A DNA stretch of 64,000 bases from Sipunculus nudus (Eukaryota; Annelida; Sipuncula; Golfingiida; Sipunculidae): NCBI GenBank assembly GCA_026874595.1, contig CM049306.1, positions 33,000,019 to 33,064,018 on the forward strand, read 5' to 3'. Of the stretch, positions 14,001-27,700 are shown piece by piece (the stretch's first letter is position 1; the number at the start of each line of letters is the position of its first letter). The translations under genes were made by a program, and so were the position numbers. Below the pieces are notes generated by a model that was given only the letters and a program-made list of their open reading frames with translations, ran no database searches and was not told the origin of the DNA.

Positions 14001-17000
14001 CACAAGACGGTTGTCGCCACCTACAATGACTTTTGCACAGTGTATGCGCTTGCTTATTTCTACAGAGGAATTTGATATATCAGCCAGAAATTGGCATATT
14101 TATACATGTAGAATGGCTTTCTTGTATACAAGACTGGTGGTGCCACATACAATCATTTTTGCATAGTGTGTGTCCCTGCTTATTTCTCAGGAGGAGTTTG
14201 ATATATCAGTCTGAAATTGGGCATATGTTTATATCTCTGATAGCTTCATTGTATACAAGACTAGTGGTGCCAGCTATAATCATTTTGTGCACCCATGCCA
14301 GAATTTCAGCAGTGATGTTTGTGTAATTGTTTCTTATTCAAAATGTTTAGTACTTGCATTGTTCATATATTTGAAAAGTAATGGTCCAGCATTGAAGCAT
14401 TATACCTGGTGTATATCCTAATGCACAGGTTCACATTAGGCCTGTAGGCCTTGTTCATATAATAGAATCTAAATAAACTCCATTTGTAGGATTATGTACC
14501 AGTAATAACAAGACCCCTAGCTCTTGGTGCAGTCCAGTTAATTCAGTGGACAAGTGTTTATAAAGATTCAGCGGTATGATAATTATTGCACAGACTTTCC
14601 CCACTTTTGTAAATACATACTTCCAAAGATGGTGTTGATTAAATTTACTGAATTGCTGCTGTTGAGAACAGTCTTCATAGTTATAACTGAATTTTCTTAT
14701 CACAACTGCCTTGATTTGATAGTTTCATCCCTTCAAGATTTAAGACCATATGATCAAAGATCCGTCCCAAGGAACTTGAACTTCTACTTAATGAATTTTT
14801 CATACTAAAAAAGAAAGATGTGCCACAGAAAAAAAGAAAGAGGTGCTGAATTTAGTCAGGTTTCAAACAGGTGACAGTTGTAAAAGGAAATTATCCCTAA
14901 ATAAAAACCCATAAAATAAGATGCCCCATCTGCAGAGGTTAACATTTGTTGATACTTTGTACCTTCCTGGGTATCTCAATAACATATATATGCCTGTATA
15001 GGCAAAAGATTTATGTTATGCAATTAGTTCTTGTATGTTTCATTTAGTTAATCAGTGAGCGATATAATAAATAATTAGAGATCTATTATCAGGCATGAGA
15101 AATTACAGGAAATTTCCTGATTTCAGGAAATTTAGGAATTTCCATTTCAGGAAATTTTACTTCTGTCACTTAATTCTTACATTTATTTACAATATGATCA
15201 GGCAGGACCTCCACTAATTTTCAGGAAATTTCTCTTGGGTCTTCTCTCATGCCTGATGCTATCTCCCTAAAATGAACAAGATTTTCTTCTAGTTCTGTAT
15301 ACACTTGGTTTCCTGTCAAATTGTTCAGATTTTTGGGCCATATTAAATTGTTCATACAATATAATGGATATACTGTTTACTCAGATTGCGGGTAATAACA
15401 AAAATAAAAGTGTGACACTTGCAGTTAAAAAAAAAATCTGGTCCATCATTTATTTTATACTTTCATGTATAAATTTCCCTCCACAATCTTTTGAAAATAG
15501 CAGATACATTTCGTAAATTCGTACATGGTAAATATCATCATATGCAGATTTTGAAAATCAGACATGACCTATTTTTAAACCTTATAATATATAGAATAAC
15601 ACCAGCAAGTAAATCATGAACATGAGTAAATATTGGATAATTGTATTCCTTAAGTAACACATATTAAAAAAACAGTGCCACACTCTGACAGCTTAAAAAA
15701 GCATCTGGCCCATCATTTATTTTCATACTTTCAAATACACATTTCCCTCCACAATCATTTGATAATTTTTATTATGATAATTTCAGAGTATTATGGAAAT
15801 TTTTAGAAATGTTCGAAAAATAACAGTATGCTCTTTTTGTTGATGGAGCAACACATATAGGAGAAAATATCTCCTCACAGACTGTAGAAAGATTCATGAA
15901 ATCTTTTAAATTATATATTTAAATTTGCTTGTTTTGGCTCAAATTTCTACTTTTATTTTCATATATTTCTTAGGATTTCAATCTTTTCATAAACTTCAAG
16001 GTTTGAATTTGTTCTTAAGTTCTCCATGGCAAATATTAATTGTATCAATGAATATACATTGTTGTGCATTAAACTGATTTTTCTGATAATAGAATCTAAA
16101 TGAACTCCATTTGTAGGATTATGTACCTGTAGTTACAAGACCCCTAGCTCTTGGTGCTGTTGAATTAATTCAGTGGACAAGTATATATAAAGATGCACTC
16201 TCGGTATGTTAAATATTGCACAGATTTTCCCCACTTATGTAGATAGCTACTTCCAAAGATGGTGTTGGATCAAATACACTGAATTGCTGCTGTTTAGAAA
16301 AGTCTTCATTGTAATAGCTGAAATTTCTTATCACCACTGCCTTGATTTGATAGTTTCATCCTCTCAAGACTTCAGACCATATGATAAAAGATCCGTCCTG
16401 AGGAATTTTAAGTTTTATTTAGTAAATCAGCAATTGGTATAATAAATGACATGAGAACTTTTATATTATCTGCCTTAAATGAACAAGAATTTCTCCTAGT
16501 TTTGTAAACCCTTGGTTTTCTGTCAAATTGTTTTGATTTTTGGCCACTTATTAAATAATTCATACATTATAATGGATATACTGTTTACTCTGATTATGAA
16601 AATAGAACCCCGCCATGCAAAACATTGAAAAAGTATAATATTAAAAATATTAATCCTGTGAATATGAAGCAAAGCAAAGGAGTTTTGTAGTCCCTTAATT
16701 AGTGGGGGAGGTAACATATTCTGTCCAAAACTGTTTTTCATGATAATTTCTTTTGAATGATAAATTCTGATTGAAAATAAATTTCTTTGAGAGAAAGTAG
16801 ATAATGTTGCTTGAGGAACTTTTCTTTTAAAATTTTAACCCCTGATGATAGGAAAAAACTCCTCAGACCTCAGAAAGCAAGAGACTGTATGTGGTAAGAG
16901 AATTTAGTTGTAACCATGTTATATAAGTGACAAAACTCTTCAAACATAGTTCTAATACAGATGTTATGTATACTGTTTGTTTTTGCATATGGTACCATTT

Positions 17001-20000
17001 TGGGTGTGTTTTTTTTTTAGCTCAGCTTACTTTCAGTCCAGCTGAGCAGTGTCAGACAGTCTTTTTTCCATCATGTTATATTCATTTTGTTCATCCTGTC
17101 TGTATTACCTGTTTACCTGTATGTTAATAAGTCTGGAAACCCAGGGGATTTCCTATTTGTATATTAATTGTACATGGATTATATTTAATTTTGAAATGTT
17201 TCAGGGTTATGTTTATTTGAAAAACTGGACCTTTCTGAATAACTGTACACCATTTGCCAATAGTATTGTTTACTGGGGTTTGCTGATATGCTATGAAATT
17301 ATTTACACTCAAAGAATAATATTCAGCCAATTTCCTGAAAAAGTTTTGATGATCCAATTCACAATACATCTACAGTATTTGGCTTTGATAAAACAAAACC
17401 TTCATACATGTGAATAATATTCAAAGCGGCTTTACCTTTTGTTAAATCTCTCTTCCCTGGTAAGTATACAACATTTCTTCAATAGTGCATGTTTATAGGT
17501 AAATTATAAGACAAATCTGAACTGTTGGATGACTTGAATCTAGAAATGTCTTTCTTAATGTAAGCAGAGGTAATGTTTCCTTGGACATCCAAAATAAGGT
17601 CACTGTGACCTATATATTTATTTGTGGAAGAACATGAGGCAGATGGACACAATTCGTAGCAGATTGAAGTAGAAACTTTTAACTTAGCATCTAGGGAGTT
17701 CCTAGTAAAATCTTCTTGAAAACCTTAAATAAGGTCACAGGTCATTGTTACCTATTTTCTAAGCACTATGAAAATACATGATTTTAAGCACTCAAGAAGT
17801 CATTCGACCCATTGTCAAAGGTTCCTTTAACAAATATTTTTCACCAGATCACACATTAATCAGTAATACATGCATCACCTGAAATTCAAATTCAGCTGGG
17901 CGTCATGGCCTATGGGTCATTAGTTTTTTTTTAAATTATGGAAAATATATATTTTATTTAATTTGTCTGTGATGATAAATGATAGTACAAACTGTAAAGC
18001 TGTATTTCAGGAGTACACTCATGTGTTGGGTCGCACCCTGGCTTTAAGAGATGCATGGCATCCCCACCAGAGTTTACCTTATGAGGATGAGTTTGTACGT
18101 TTACAGGTGGAGGATCATATGTAAAACATTAACATAATCTAAACCACAGTTCAGTAATGCCTCTCTTATACATGATATTAAACATATGACATAGACAAAT
18201 ACCTTTAAATTTAGTGCTGGGGAACATAATGACAAATTAATTTGTTTTAAACAGGATGCACACAGTGCTGGTAATATGCTACTAATTTTAGCTTTAAGCC
18301 TACTAACCACATTGTTTAAAACTATTTGGGGTTTACCACTTTAACTCTAGTTACTTTTAGTAAGTGATCGTCTCATAACATTCCAAATTTTTTTCCATTG
18401 AAATTAAATTTACTTTTCTATTAATGAAAGAATACATATGTTCATTTTCTTTAACTAGTAGTTATTTTTAAAAGAACCACACATGCTAACTATCCTTTCA
18501 TTATAAAAAGTGTTAATGTTATTGTATGTAGAAAAATAGGGATGTGCATCACCATGGCTACCAATCAGCACTTAATACTCACTGTAAAACTAAGGTGAAG
18601 CTCTAACATTATTATACCCCCACTCACAGTGGTCATAGTGGTCCAGCTTTTCTTCTCTGCAATATGAATTCAACAAGGCATTTGATATGGTCAGCCATAT
18701 AATCAGCTATGGACAGAAACACAAAATGAAAGAGAACTGTCAAAAAAGAGATGTATTTAGAGAATATGGATATAGAAGCCATAAAATTAAAGCAACACTT
18801 GGCCCAGGATCAGAGGTTCCATCCCCCCTGAAACAGTATCTGCACAGTATTGTCAATTTCAGGTGGTGAACATATACTAGTGTTGGGCCTGTAGATGAGC
18901 ATTATTAATCATTTAGTGAAAATAATGACTGTGAAGTTTTATGTTTTAATTTAAGGATCATGTTCGAGTACTTGCCCGCCCACAAGCCTTGTCATACGCT
19001 AAACATTATTCCTGGACAACCTCGTATCACAGGGTACAGTATGTTCACTGCACGTAATTTGAGCACGGTCGCATCAACTACTTGTGTTTGTAGCATGTCA
19101 AGCAAAATGATCATTGTCTGCATCAGCACTTGTTGCATGTTGTTGCATTGCCAAGTAAAGCCCGTATTGTGTTTTTGGAGTATGCTTACAATGCCCGCTG
19201 GTATGTTTTTCGTGCACACATTGTCTCCGACTGATTTGTGGCTTGCACAGCCTGTGTGCTTTACAGGAAACTCCTGGTATTGCTGCACATGAGTCATTTA
19301 AAATATGTGAAAAATTTATTGCAACATAATAACATTATCTTCAAACACAAGATTTCAGGTAATAGCAGCAGGTTTGCATGGGGTGTTGGGAGGGAGGGGT
19401 TAGGGGAGCATATATTGGCCCCTCTTGCAGTGTGGTACACTTTCAATAAATCATATGCTGTATTTTGTGTTTTTAGCTTTGAATGTGCTTATTTTGTTTT
19501 GGTCCAAATAACTTAACAGTTATAATTTTTTTTATATAATTTAATAATTCATATCATTGTCAGCAGAAAAGTGTGTTATTATTATCAGATAGGGTTCGTA
19601 TAGATCCTTGATTTCCTGGTATGTCCTTGAATATGGCCATTTTTAAAATCCAGGCCAAGGATATCCTTAAAAAAAACAGGGTTAGGAGCATGTGTCCTAG
19701 AATTTAGTCAAAAAGTCCTGAAAAACTGATGAGATCAGATCTGAACATAAAAATCAGGTCATATCCAATGAACCAATACTGGTGATACATTGATTCACTA
19801 AATCTGCATATATTGCCATGCTTAATTCAAAATTTCTAATCATGGATACCTGTAAACTGACCTAAACCTTTGATTAAACCTGATTGGTTGTTGTTGACAT
19901 ATTGTGATATATTATTCTTGCCTCTCTTTCCACAGCTGTTTCAGAAGAATTACAATCCATTGTGATTGGTTACATCTTTAAATTGTTGTATTTACCACTG

Positions 20001-23000
20001 TATCATGCCAATCATTTTATTAATTGTCCTGGAAAATGTCCTAAAATGTCCTGAAATTTTGTAAGTCTTTGTAAATGCACGTGAATTCTGTGATAAAATA
20101 ATTCTGGTTAAGGTCATGGATTATTGTGGTGGTGGCACCATTGGCTGGCTACATGTTATATCTGACCTGACATGGTAGTATCTGTTACATTAGATGACTC
20201 TGTGGTCAGATGTTGAATGGTGTGTGGTTAATTGATCACATGAACAACAGGTGTTACTCAGATATTGATTACGCCTGTAGGACCAACATTCAACAGGTGG
20301 AAAGGCAATTGTTCACTTCATGCTTTTAAGTCTTACTGACTCCAGAGTCTGATCCCTACATTTTCCCGTTTTAATGAACATGTCAGATTAAAAAAAATGT
20401 TTAGGTCTGTCTATGATGGGACATATAATGGTATACATATGGTCTGGCAGATGTACATTAACTTACATTAGATCACATGTAGTCACCGCAATAACTTACC
20501 AGTGCTTTGATGGATTTTTAAAAAACTTTCCATAAGTACTTATCAATAGATTATCTACCCGAGTAGGCAAAATCCACATTTAGGTTTATATTTAATGAGG
20601 TCAAAGGGTCACTAGGCCAATTTTTGGTGTCACAGTGATAACTTACCAGGAATAGGATTTGTTTTGATGAAACTCAACAGAAATATTAACCATTTTAATA
20701 TCTTACCTAAGTTTTATTTATGGCAAAATCCATATTTACATATTTAATGAGGTCAGAGGTAGCCAAACTTTGGTGGCATCACAATGACTTAGTAAAAATC
20801 TGATGTATTTTCATGAAACTCATACAGTAAAGTTTACACATGAACTAAATTCTTGGCAAAACGCATGCATATTTTAATGAGGTCAGAGGACACAAGATAT
20901 TCAACAGGCATATTATGCACACTTGCACTAATCTATTGTTTTGTGTATTTTGTGAAATTCAAGCCCATCTGGCTTTAGAAATCTGCCCCTGCCTGGAACT
21001 CCCTCTTCTCTTTAATGTAAAATTCTTACCGTTAGGCTGTTCCATAAGCTGAAAGTTTTGTTAACCACCCGCTCCACTGAACTTTACAAATATCATTGAT
21101 AAGAGAAGTATGTGGGGCTGTCATGAGTCGTATTTGCTAGCCAGACCTGAGTTCCTATTTCTTGCTGAAAATTAAGTTAGGTAGACAAGATCTGAAAATG
21201 TGCTTTGTCTATATTTGAAAATATGTGGTATAACTATTAAATCAGATCTGTGAAGTATAATATTTCTGATGACACCTATAACCTCCTGGACACATTTGAA
21301 CACTGGTTTTCTGGTTAGTCTTGTTTCTAGCATGGCCACCAGATGGCAGTAACAATCAAATTAAAAGGATTCATTTCTGCCGGGAAACAATTTTATCATT
21401 GCAATACTTGCCTTTCAATATGGGTGAGTTGACCAAATTAAACAAAAGAAAAGCTTTATATATGGAGTTATAATTATTTGATGTACTTCATTTGTTTCAT
21501 TTTCCACAAAAATTTATGCATTTAAGGCATACACTGGGATTGCTTGCTCAGGTTACCTGCAAACCAGATTGTCACTGTATTTTTTAAGGGTTCATTTTAT
21601 GATTTATTTCACACGGATGAATATTCCAGTCTGTGTGCATGCAGTTTTCCAAGGATATTACTGTACTAATTTGTGCATGGTGTATGTTGCTTGATGATAC
21701 TTGTATTTACTGCAAGTTTTAATGAAACTGTCTTAAAACAAAAACTCTTTTGGGCAATATGTTTGCGACCCGGACCGCATCTATAGCCAGCACAGTCAAT
21801 TATATTACTGCAACTCATTACCCATTGGTTTCTCTGCATATCTGCTTGATCTTTCCTAAAGGATTCAGGACTATGGAGCCTGACTGATTAACAATGTTGA
21901 TTCATTCACCCCATCAAAACCCCTGTAAATTTATCTTCATTGGCTCCCTCTGTCCTTCAGCGAAAGATTTAAAGTACCCAACAATACGGCACCATGCTAT
22001 ATAACAGGTAAATTAGACATAGCACATGTTCTTTGTGATCAGTGGCTCAGAGTGGTCTTTAGTTAGTTGTACCATGAACTAATAGGAAAACCTTTGGAGG
22101 TTTAACTTTCTTTGCCTGCGTATCTCTATCAACACTAGAACCAGCTTCCCTAATGTTAGGTTGCTAACTTCCCCAGCTACTTTAAAAATCCCTGAGAACT
22201 TCTTATGTCCTTCACAAGTTCTGTAAGGCTTTGAGTTATTTAACTAAAAATGAGGGAAGCTCTAATAACTGATCATTTAATTTTGTTTAATTTAAGTGTA
22301 TTAATACATGTTTGATAATTTAAGTAATGTACTCATGCTGATGATTTTATGTATATTTTATATGTTCTTCTATGTGCAGTGTTTGGAATTAAAAAAAAAC
22401 ACTGCAAATGCTTTATAAAATCAATGAATATAAATGTAAAATGCAAACAGTGTCCTTCATACTGTTGGTGTAGGCAGTAAGACCCACAGTCACCTAGCTG
22501 TCACAAAACAGCGCATGGTGGTTGACATCATTCTCAGCGAGGTCATGTCACAAAATCCAACTTGAGAGATGGTTTTATGATAAAATCTAATTGCGAGGTC
22601 ATGTCACAAAATCCAACTTGAGAGATGTTTTTTATGATAAAATCTAATTGCCACCAAGAAGTAAAATGTGTTGTAAATCTATAGACTGTCATCCTGGCAT
22701 AAATGATGATTTTAGCTATAACTTTTAGAAGTTCAACTTGGACCTACATTTCATTAAAAGTTTGAAATACCTCTGGAACACACAGAAATGACCAAGAATA
22801 ATTAACCTTGCTTCAAACATGGTTAATGAAAAACATTACTAAAATGCATTTAAGTGTATTTAAAAATGTGTTACTGTTCTATTTAATGATAAATATTTAA
22901 ATATTTATTGATTAATGATGATATACATAATTGTTGAGTATTGTTAATTTCAGTATACTGTCAGGGCCTCATGGACAACATGTTGATGAGGGTTTGAGCT

Positions 23001-23158
23001 AGCCTTGACCTTGATTTGACCAGAAAATAAGTCATTCTTTATTGTATAAACTGAAGATTAGGATTCAAGCTGCCCTATAATAAATCTTGATGAGAAATTA
23101 TGCTGGACAAATAACTGATTTGTTCCAAATTATTTGCAGATATTGGCTTATTCATGTC

Positions 23159-23214
<56 letters not shown>

Positions 23215-24640
23215 GTTGATATGCATATATACAGAGATATACATCTGCTTTTTTTAACAGAGTTCTTGACAGGCAGATTTGTTTGTCATTTTGATATTAT
23301 GTTACTTTCTTCTTGCAGATTTTGATTTAGGCACCTTTTGTTGATAAATGTATTTTGCATGGGTCACCTTGTGTCTTATGTTATATTTGTCATATTGATA
23401 CATTTAATAACATTTCTTTTCAGATTTTTATATGATTATATAATTGTGACTCTAACTAAATGTGACATATGTATAATAAATAAGGCTTTTTTTGTTAATG
23501 ATAAAATATAATTTCCCAGTTGAAGAATGTAAAAAACTCTCATATGATATACTGTATACTAAATGTGTGCTAGTAATTCACTGATATTTTAATGTAAAAC
23601 CAAAATTATTTATATCATAATTTTACTTATGAGGAACAGGCTGAGTTCATATTTGTTTTATTAATCCTATATTCAATGTTCAGTGTTTAAAAAAAGACAG
23701 AATATTCAGTGTAACTACATTTAGTTTGATAAAGGACCGTTATCAATTCAAAGGTCATGGTAATTTGCTTTTAATCAAATTTGGTAAAGTTTTATTCATG
23801 TTCCTTCATGCAGATATTATTTAGCTGTAATCATAAAAAAAAAACATATGTGGCCTGAATTAATTGTACAATTGTTAAAATGGTGTGTATAAAACAAATT
23901 GATAATTTTTTACTAAATATAATAAGTATAGTTAGTTTGATTAATGTAATTCATTTGTGTTTCAGGGTCTTGGCATGATGACCACAGTCACCCTCCCAGT
24001 GTACCACACATCAGCGGGCTCAGTAAGAATTGACATATATAGTTTTGTGGTCTAATGCAGAAACATTGGTGTGACATTATTGTAATATTATAATGTTAGC
24101 AGTGATGCTTGTCAGGGATGTGTGTTTTGGGACCAGATTTTTTAATGCAGATTTTGAAAAAAAGTCTGAGAGTCTAACATATGAGTAATTTACTATATAT
24201 TATATGTAGCTTTCCAATGAGTGAAGAATAAGGCTGAACAATTCTAACTAGTGTTCGTATATGCTTTAATACTTTTTTAAAGTTCATCATGCAGTTAGCA
24301 TATACAACAGAAAATAAGCCAAAGTTGCCTCATGCGTTGGTCATTTGTCATTTATCCTTTAGTACCAACATCAGTTGACAGATGGCAGTATATGATAGTT
24401 AACTAGTGTTATTCATCTGTCCCTTATAATTGGTAAATCCTAATCAAGCTTTGTAGTGTATTGGGTATTTCTTGACCTGCTGTGAAAGTCTTATTATTAG
24501 ACTATCATACACTAGTTATGGGAATTAATGTTATCATTTAAACCAGGGATTTAAGTTCCCTGCTTCACATCACATAGACTTAGATATAACAGCTCCTAAA
24601 AGGGTCAAATGTAGTAACTAAATTACTCTTAAGGACTGTT

Positions 24641-24713
<73 letters not shown>

Positions 24714-27700
24714 TTATTCCATAGATTTACTTCTGTTTACAGTCCAATCAGACAGTTCTGGGAGTGATGGGTACTGATGTAGCTGTGGCTGAACTGGAGC
24801 AGTTCATCCCTAGTAGAGAGGTCAGATAATGTGCATTATATACACTAACATTTATTTCATGTACAGAGCATTCTGTGTATTTATTGGTGGCAAATGTGTT
24901 TATAAAAATATGGTTCTTCACTGAAGCATTAAATATTTGGGAGCTGATGTAACTAAAAAGAACATGTCATATGTTGTATACACATGTTGGTAGTAATATT
25001 TGAGGGTAATAGAATGTCAATAAAACAATATTGAGCTGTATGTATTGAAATTTAATGAAATGTTGTTGTATTGTGCACTATTAAAGTAAAGGGTGGATGT
25101 AAGAATTACCTATTTTGATGATTGTGGAAGCTTCATGCCATTTCAGTAAATAAACAGTGTTAATTATCATTGAAAAAACATGCACATATATCTCCATATA
25201 TTTTATGAATATGAAGTAGAGGGAACAGTGAGAATTTGAAAGTTGGTAACTGATAATAAAAGTTTAATAAAGTTTTGTTAAATTTCCTTTCAGCTTGGAC
25301 CAAATGGCTATGCATTTGCCATCAGTAACAATGGTTACATCATCTTTCATCCTAATCTCAAAGCCAAGGTATGTTCCTGCTGTCGAACCACTTACTTTCA
25401 TCTTGTAAATATTTTGTTAAAAGGTGTATTAATTCAAAATGGTGGAATGGCAGGTGTAGTTGTCATACATGTTAATTTATGTAATCCTCATGTGTTCTGA
25501 TTTCACTTGGTAAATTTGCATATTGTGTCTTCTATAGAGATGGTTAAATTCCATTCTTGGCCAGTTTGTATCCTAAAAATGACATATTTCTGTTTACACT
25601 GTGTCTGCACAGCCAGTGGTCAGTTGGGAAATTCTGAGGTAATATTATCCCCAAAACAAAGTATTGCGGACACTATTTTTTTTACCGGGTTCCGCTGCTG
25701 CTGCGTTAGTTTCTGGAATAGAACTCTGAGACCACTGGACAGATTTTTCTGAAACATGACACCATTATTGGGTCACATGTGAACTGGTGCCAAAATATTT
25801 TGGGTTGACCTCTGACCTTTCCTCTCTGCAGTGCATCCATCTGTGCATCTGTTATGACACATTAATCTACATATCTTCAGACTCGTTTGACTATTCAGGC
25901 TAAAAATTTTGCGCAAATGTAGCACTTGGATATTTTTATAACATGCATAAAATGGTGGCCCCACCTGTAACCATTTTAGCACAGCGTCCATCTGTTCATC
26001 TGCCTTGGGTTAAAATCACTCATATCTCTTCAGTGGTTGGACTTATTCATCTGAAATTTTGCATGTGTATACATCATGGATAGCTTTCTTGATTTAATGA
26101 CAGGTGGCTCCACTTACATTCAAGTTCAGGCTGCAGACTCTAGACTAATTCAGATATGGTGGCCCAACTTACAACCATTTTTGCATGGTGTCCATCTGTT
26201 CATCTGCCTAGGGCAAAAATCACTTATATATCAGCAGTGGTTTGACATATCCACCTGAAATTTTGCATATGTATACATCTTTAATAGCTTTCTCTTTCAA
26301 ATATCGGCTGGCACCACCTACAATCATGTTCACATGGCAGACATTCATGCTAATATGTAACACATCTTACTCTATTTCCCCTTGCCACTCAATCCATGTC
26401 TCACTTCACCCATCCCACTCTGATTTCGACTAATACAGGTTTCACTTGTCGACTACCCATATTTTTAGTTATAAATAGCACTACACAGAAGAAAGTTTTG
26501 GTGAACAGGAGCAAGTGGTGTAAGGACATACATGTATGTGCAGCATCAATTTATTTTCAAAGGATGGTGGGGGAGGGGACAGTTGGGGAATGACTTGCAG
26601 GCATGGAAAGGTAATCTCACAGTTTGGACAAATATATATATATATTTATATTTTTGTCTGTGGGACACATTTCAAATATCTTACAATTACGTATAAAGTT
26701 TTAAAAAATCTGGTATGTTGTTTCAAACATAGATTAAGTCAAAACCAGGTTTAAATGTATAATATTTCATAGTACACAAAGGAAAGGGACCAAAGTCGGT
26801 AATTATAATGATTTTACCAATATATAAACATTCTTTTTTTGAATATCAGGAGGGGATGATTACATTGACAATTCCTCCGTGGTAAAAAGCGCCCCCCCCC
26901 CCCTTCCCCCCTGTATTGACGCCCCTGTGTGTGTGAATGAATTATGTTAGACTAATTCATTATCTGTTTTCGGACTTAACATATTTTTTGTTTTTGTATT
27001 TTCAGTATGGTTGGCTCGATGATCCCCCTAACGTAGACTTACTGGAGGTTGAACATGAAAATGAAGAAAAGGAAATGGTAAAACACATTTTGTCATAGAA
27101 TACACACATGCATGCATGGTTAATAGGATCAGACACCTGACCATATTTCTTATGTTATTCATATATTTTCAAGTTCTGTATAAGTTAATCTTTATACCTT
27201 ACACTCCAGTCTAGTTGAATAAGATTGAAGATAATTATTTGTACACTTCAGATTTTTTTCATAATCATAATTTATGCTGTGACAGAAAAGTGTCGAGTTT
27301 TTCATCATGAATAATTGAAACCATTAAAAATAAAGTACTGACGGGGATGGATATAGAATTTTCTACAAAGTTGTTCAGACAGTTTTATCATTTTAAACAT
27401 ACTACATATTTTTTATATCAATCATTGATTTAGCAATTGATCAATATTGTTACGGGGTGCGTAAAAGCGGACCGAACTGTCTCGCTAGTGAAGGTTGCTT
27501 TGCTAGCAAAGCAGTTGGTACGCCAGCCTTGTGCGCCACCCACATGGGTTCGAATCCAAGATCGGCCCAGAATTTTCCCCTGAGCAATTTGTCTTCGGAA
27601 CAAAATGGAGGCTCGTCTAACGTGACGGTAAACTTTGTGGCCCAGGGATTAAGCTCACCAAAGTGTGACTCCTGGGATAATTAGTCTTGGTTCTGTAATG

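Larger units (their letters stand above)
19034..23965. other. Large intron between exon 7e and exon 8
   Basis: No further exon 7 copy or other exon was found on reading acceptors here. Contents: a possible MITE with GTCCTTGAATAT and TGTCCTAAAATGTCCTGAAA strings (19590-20090); degenerate repeats with ATTTAATGAGGTCAGAGG at 20580-20900; a 56-bp direct duplication at 22537-22652; a TA run at 23167-23210. The rest is AT-rich with no visible structure. Confidence 0.7.

Noticed and set aside
17049-17417. 122-codon open stretch, and a possible exon after TTTCAG at 17205
   Set aside because: It lacks the R.xAL pattern of the exon 7 family, lies in a dispersed repeat, and has no family similarity.
18960-19292. 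110-codon ORF as a separate gene
   Set aside because: Only its first 26 residues, in the exon 7e frame, match the alpha2delta family; the rest runs past a donor and looks fortuitous.
22952-22983. Sixth exon 7 copy after ATTTCAG (reads YTVRASWTT then stop)
   Set aside because: Only WTT resembles the family, it stops early, and it has no fitting donor.
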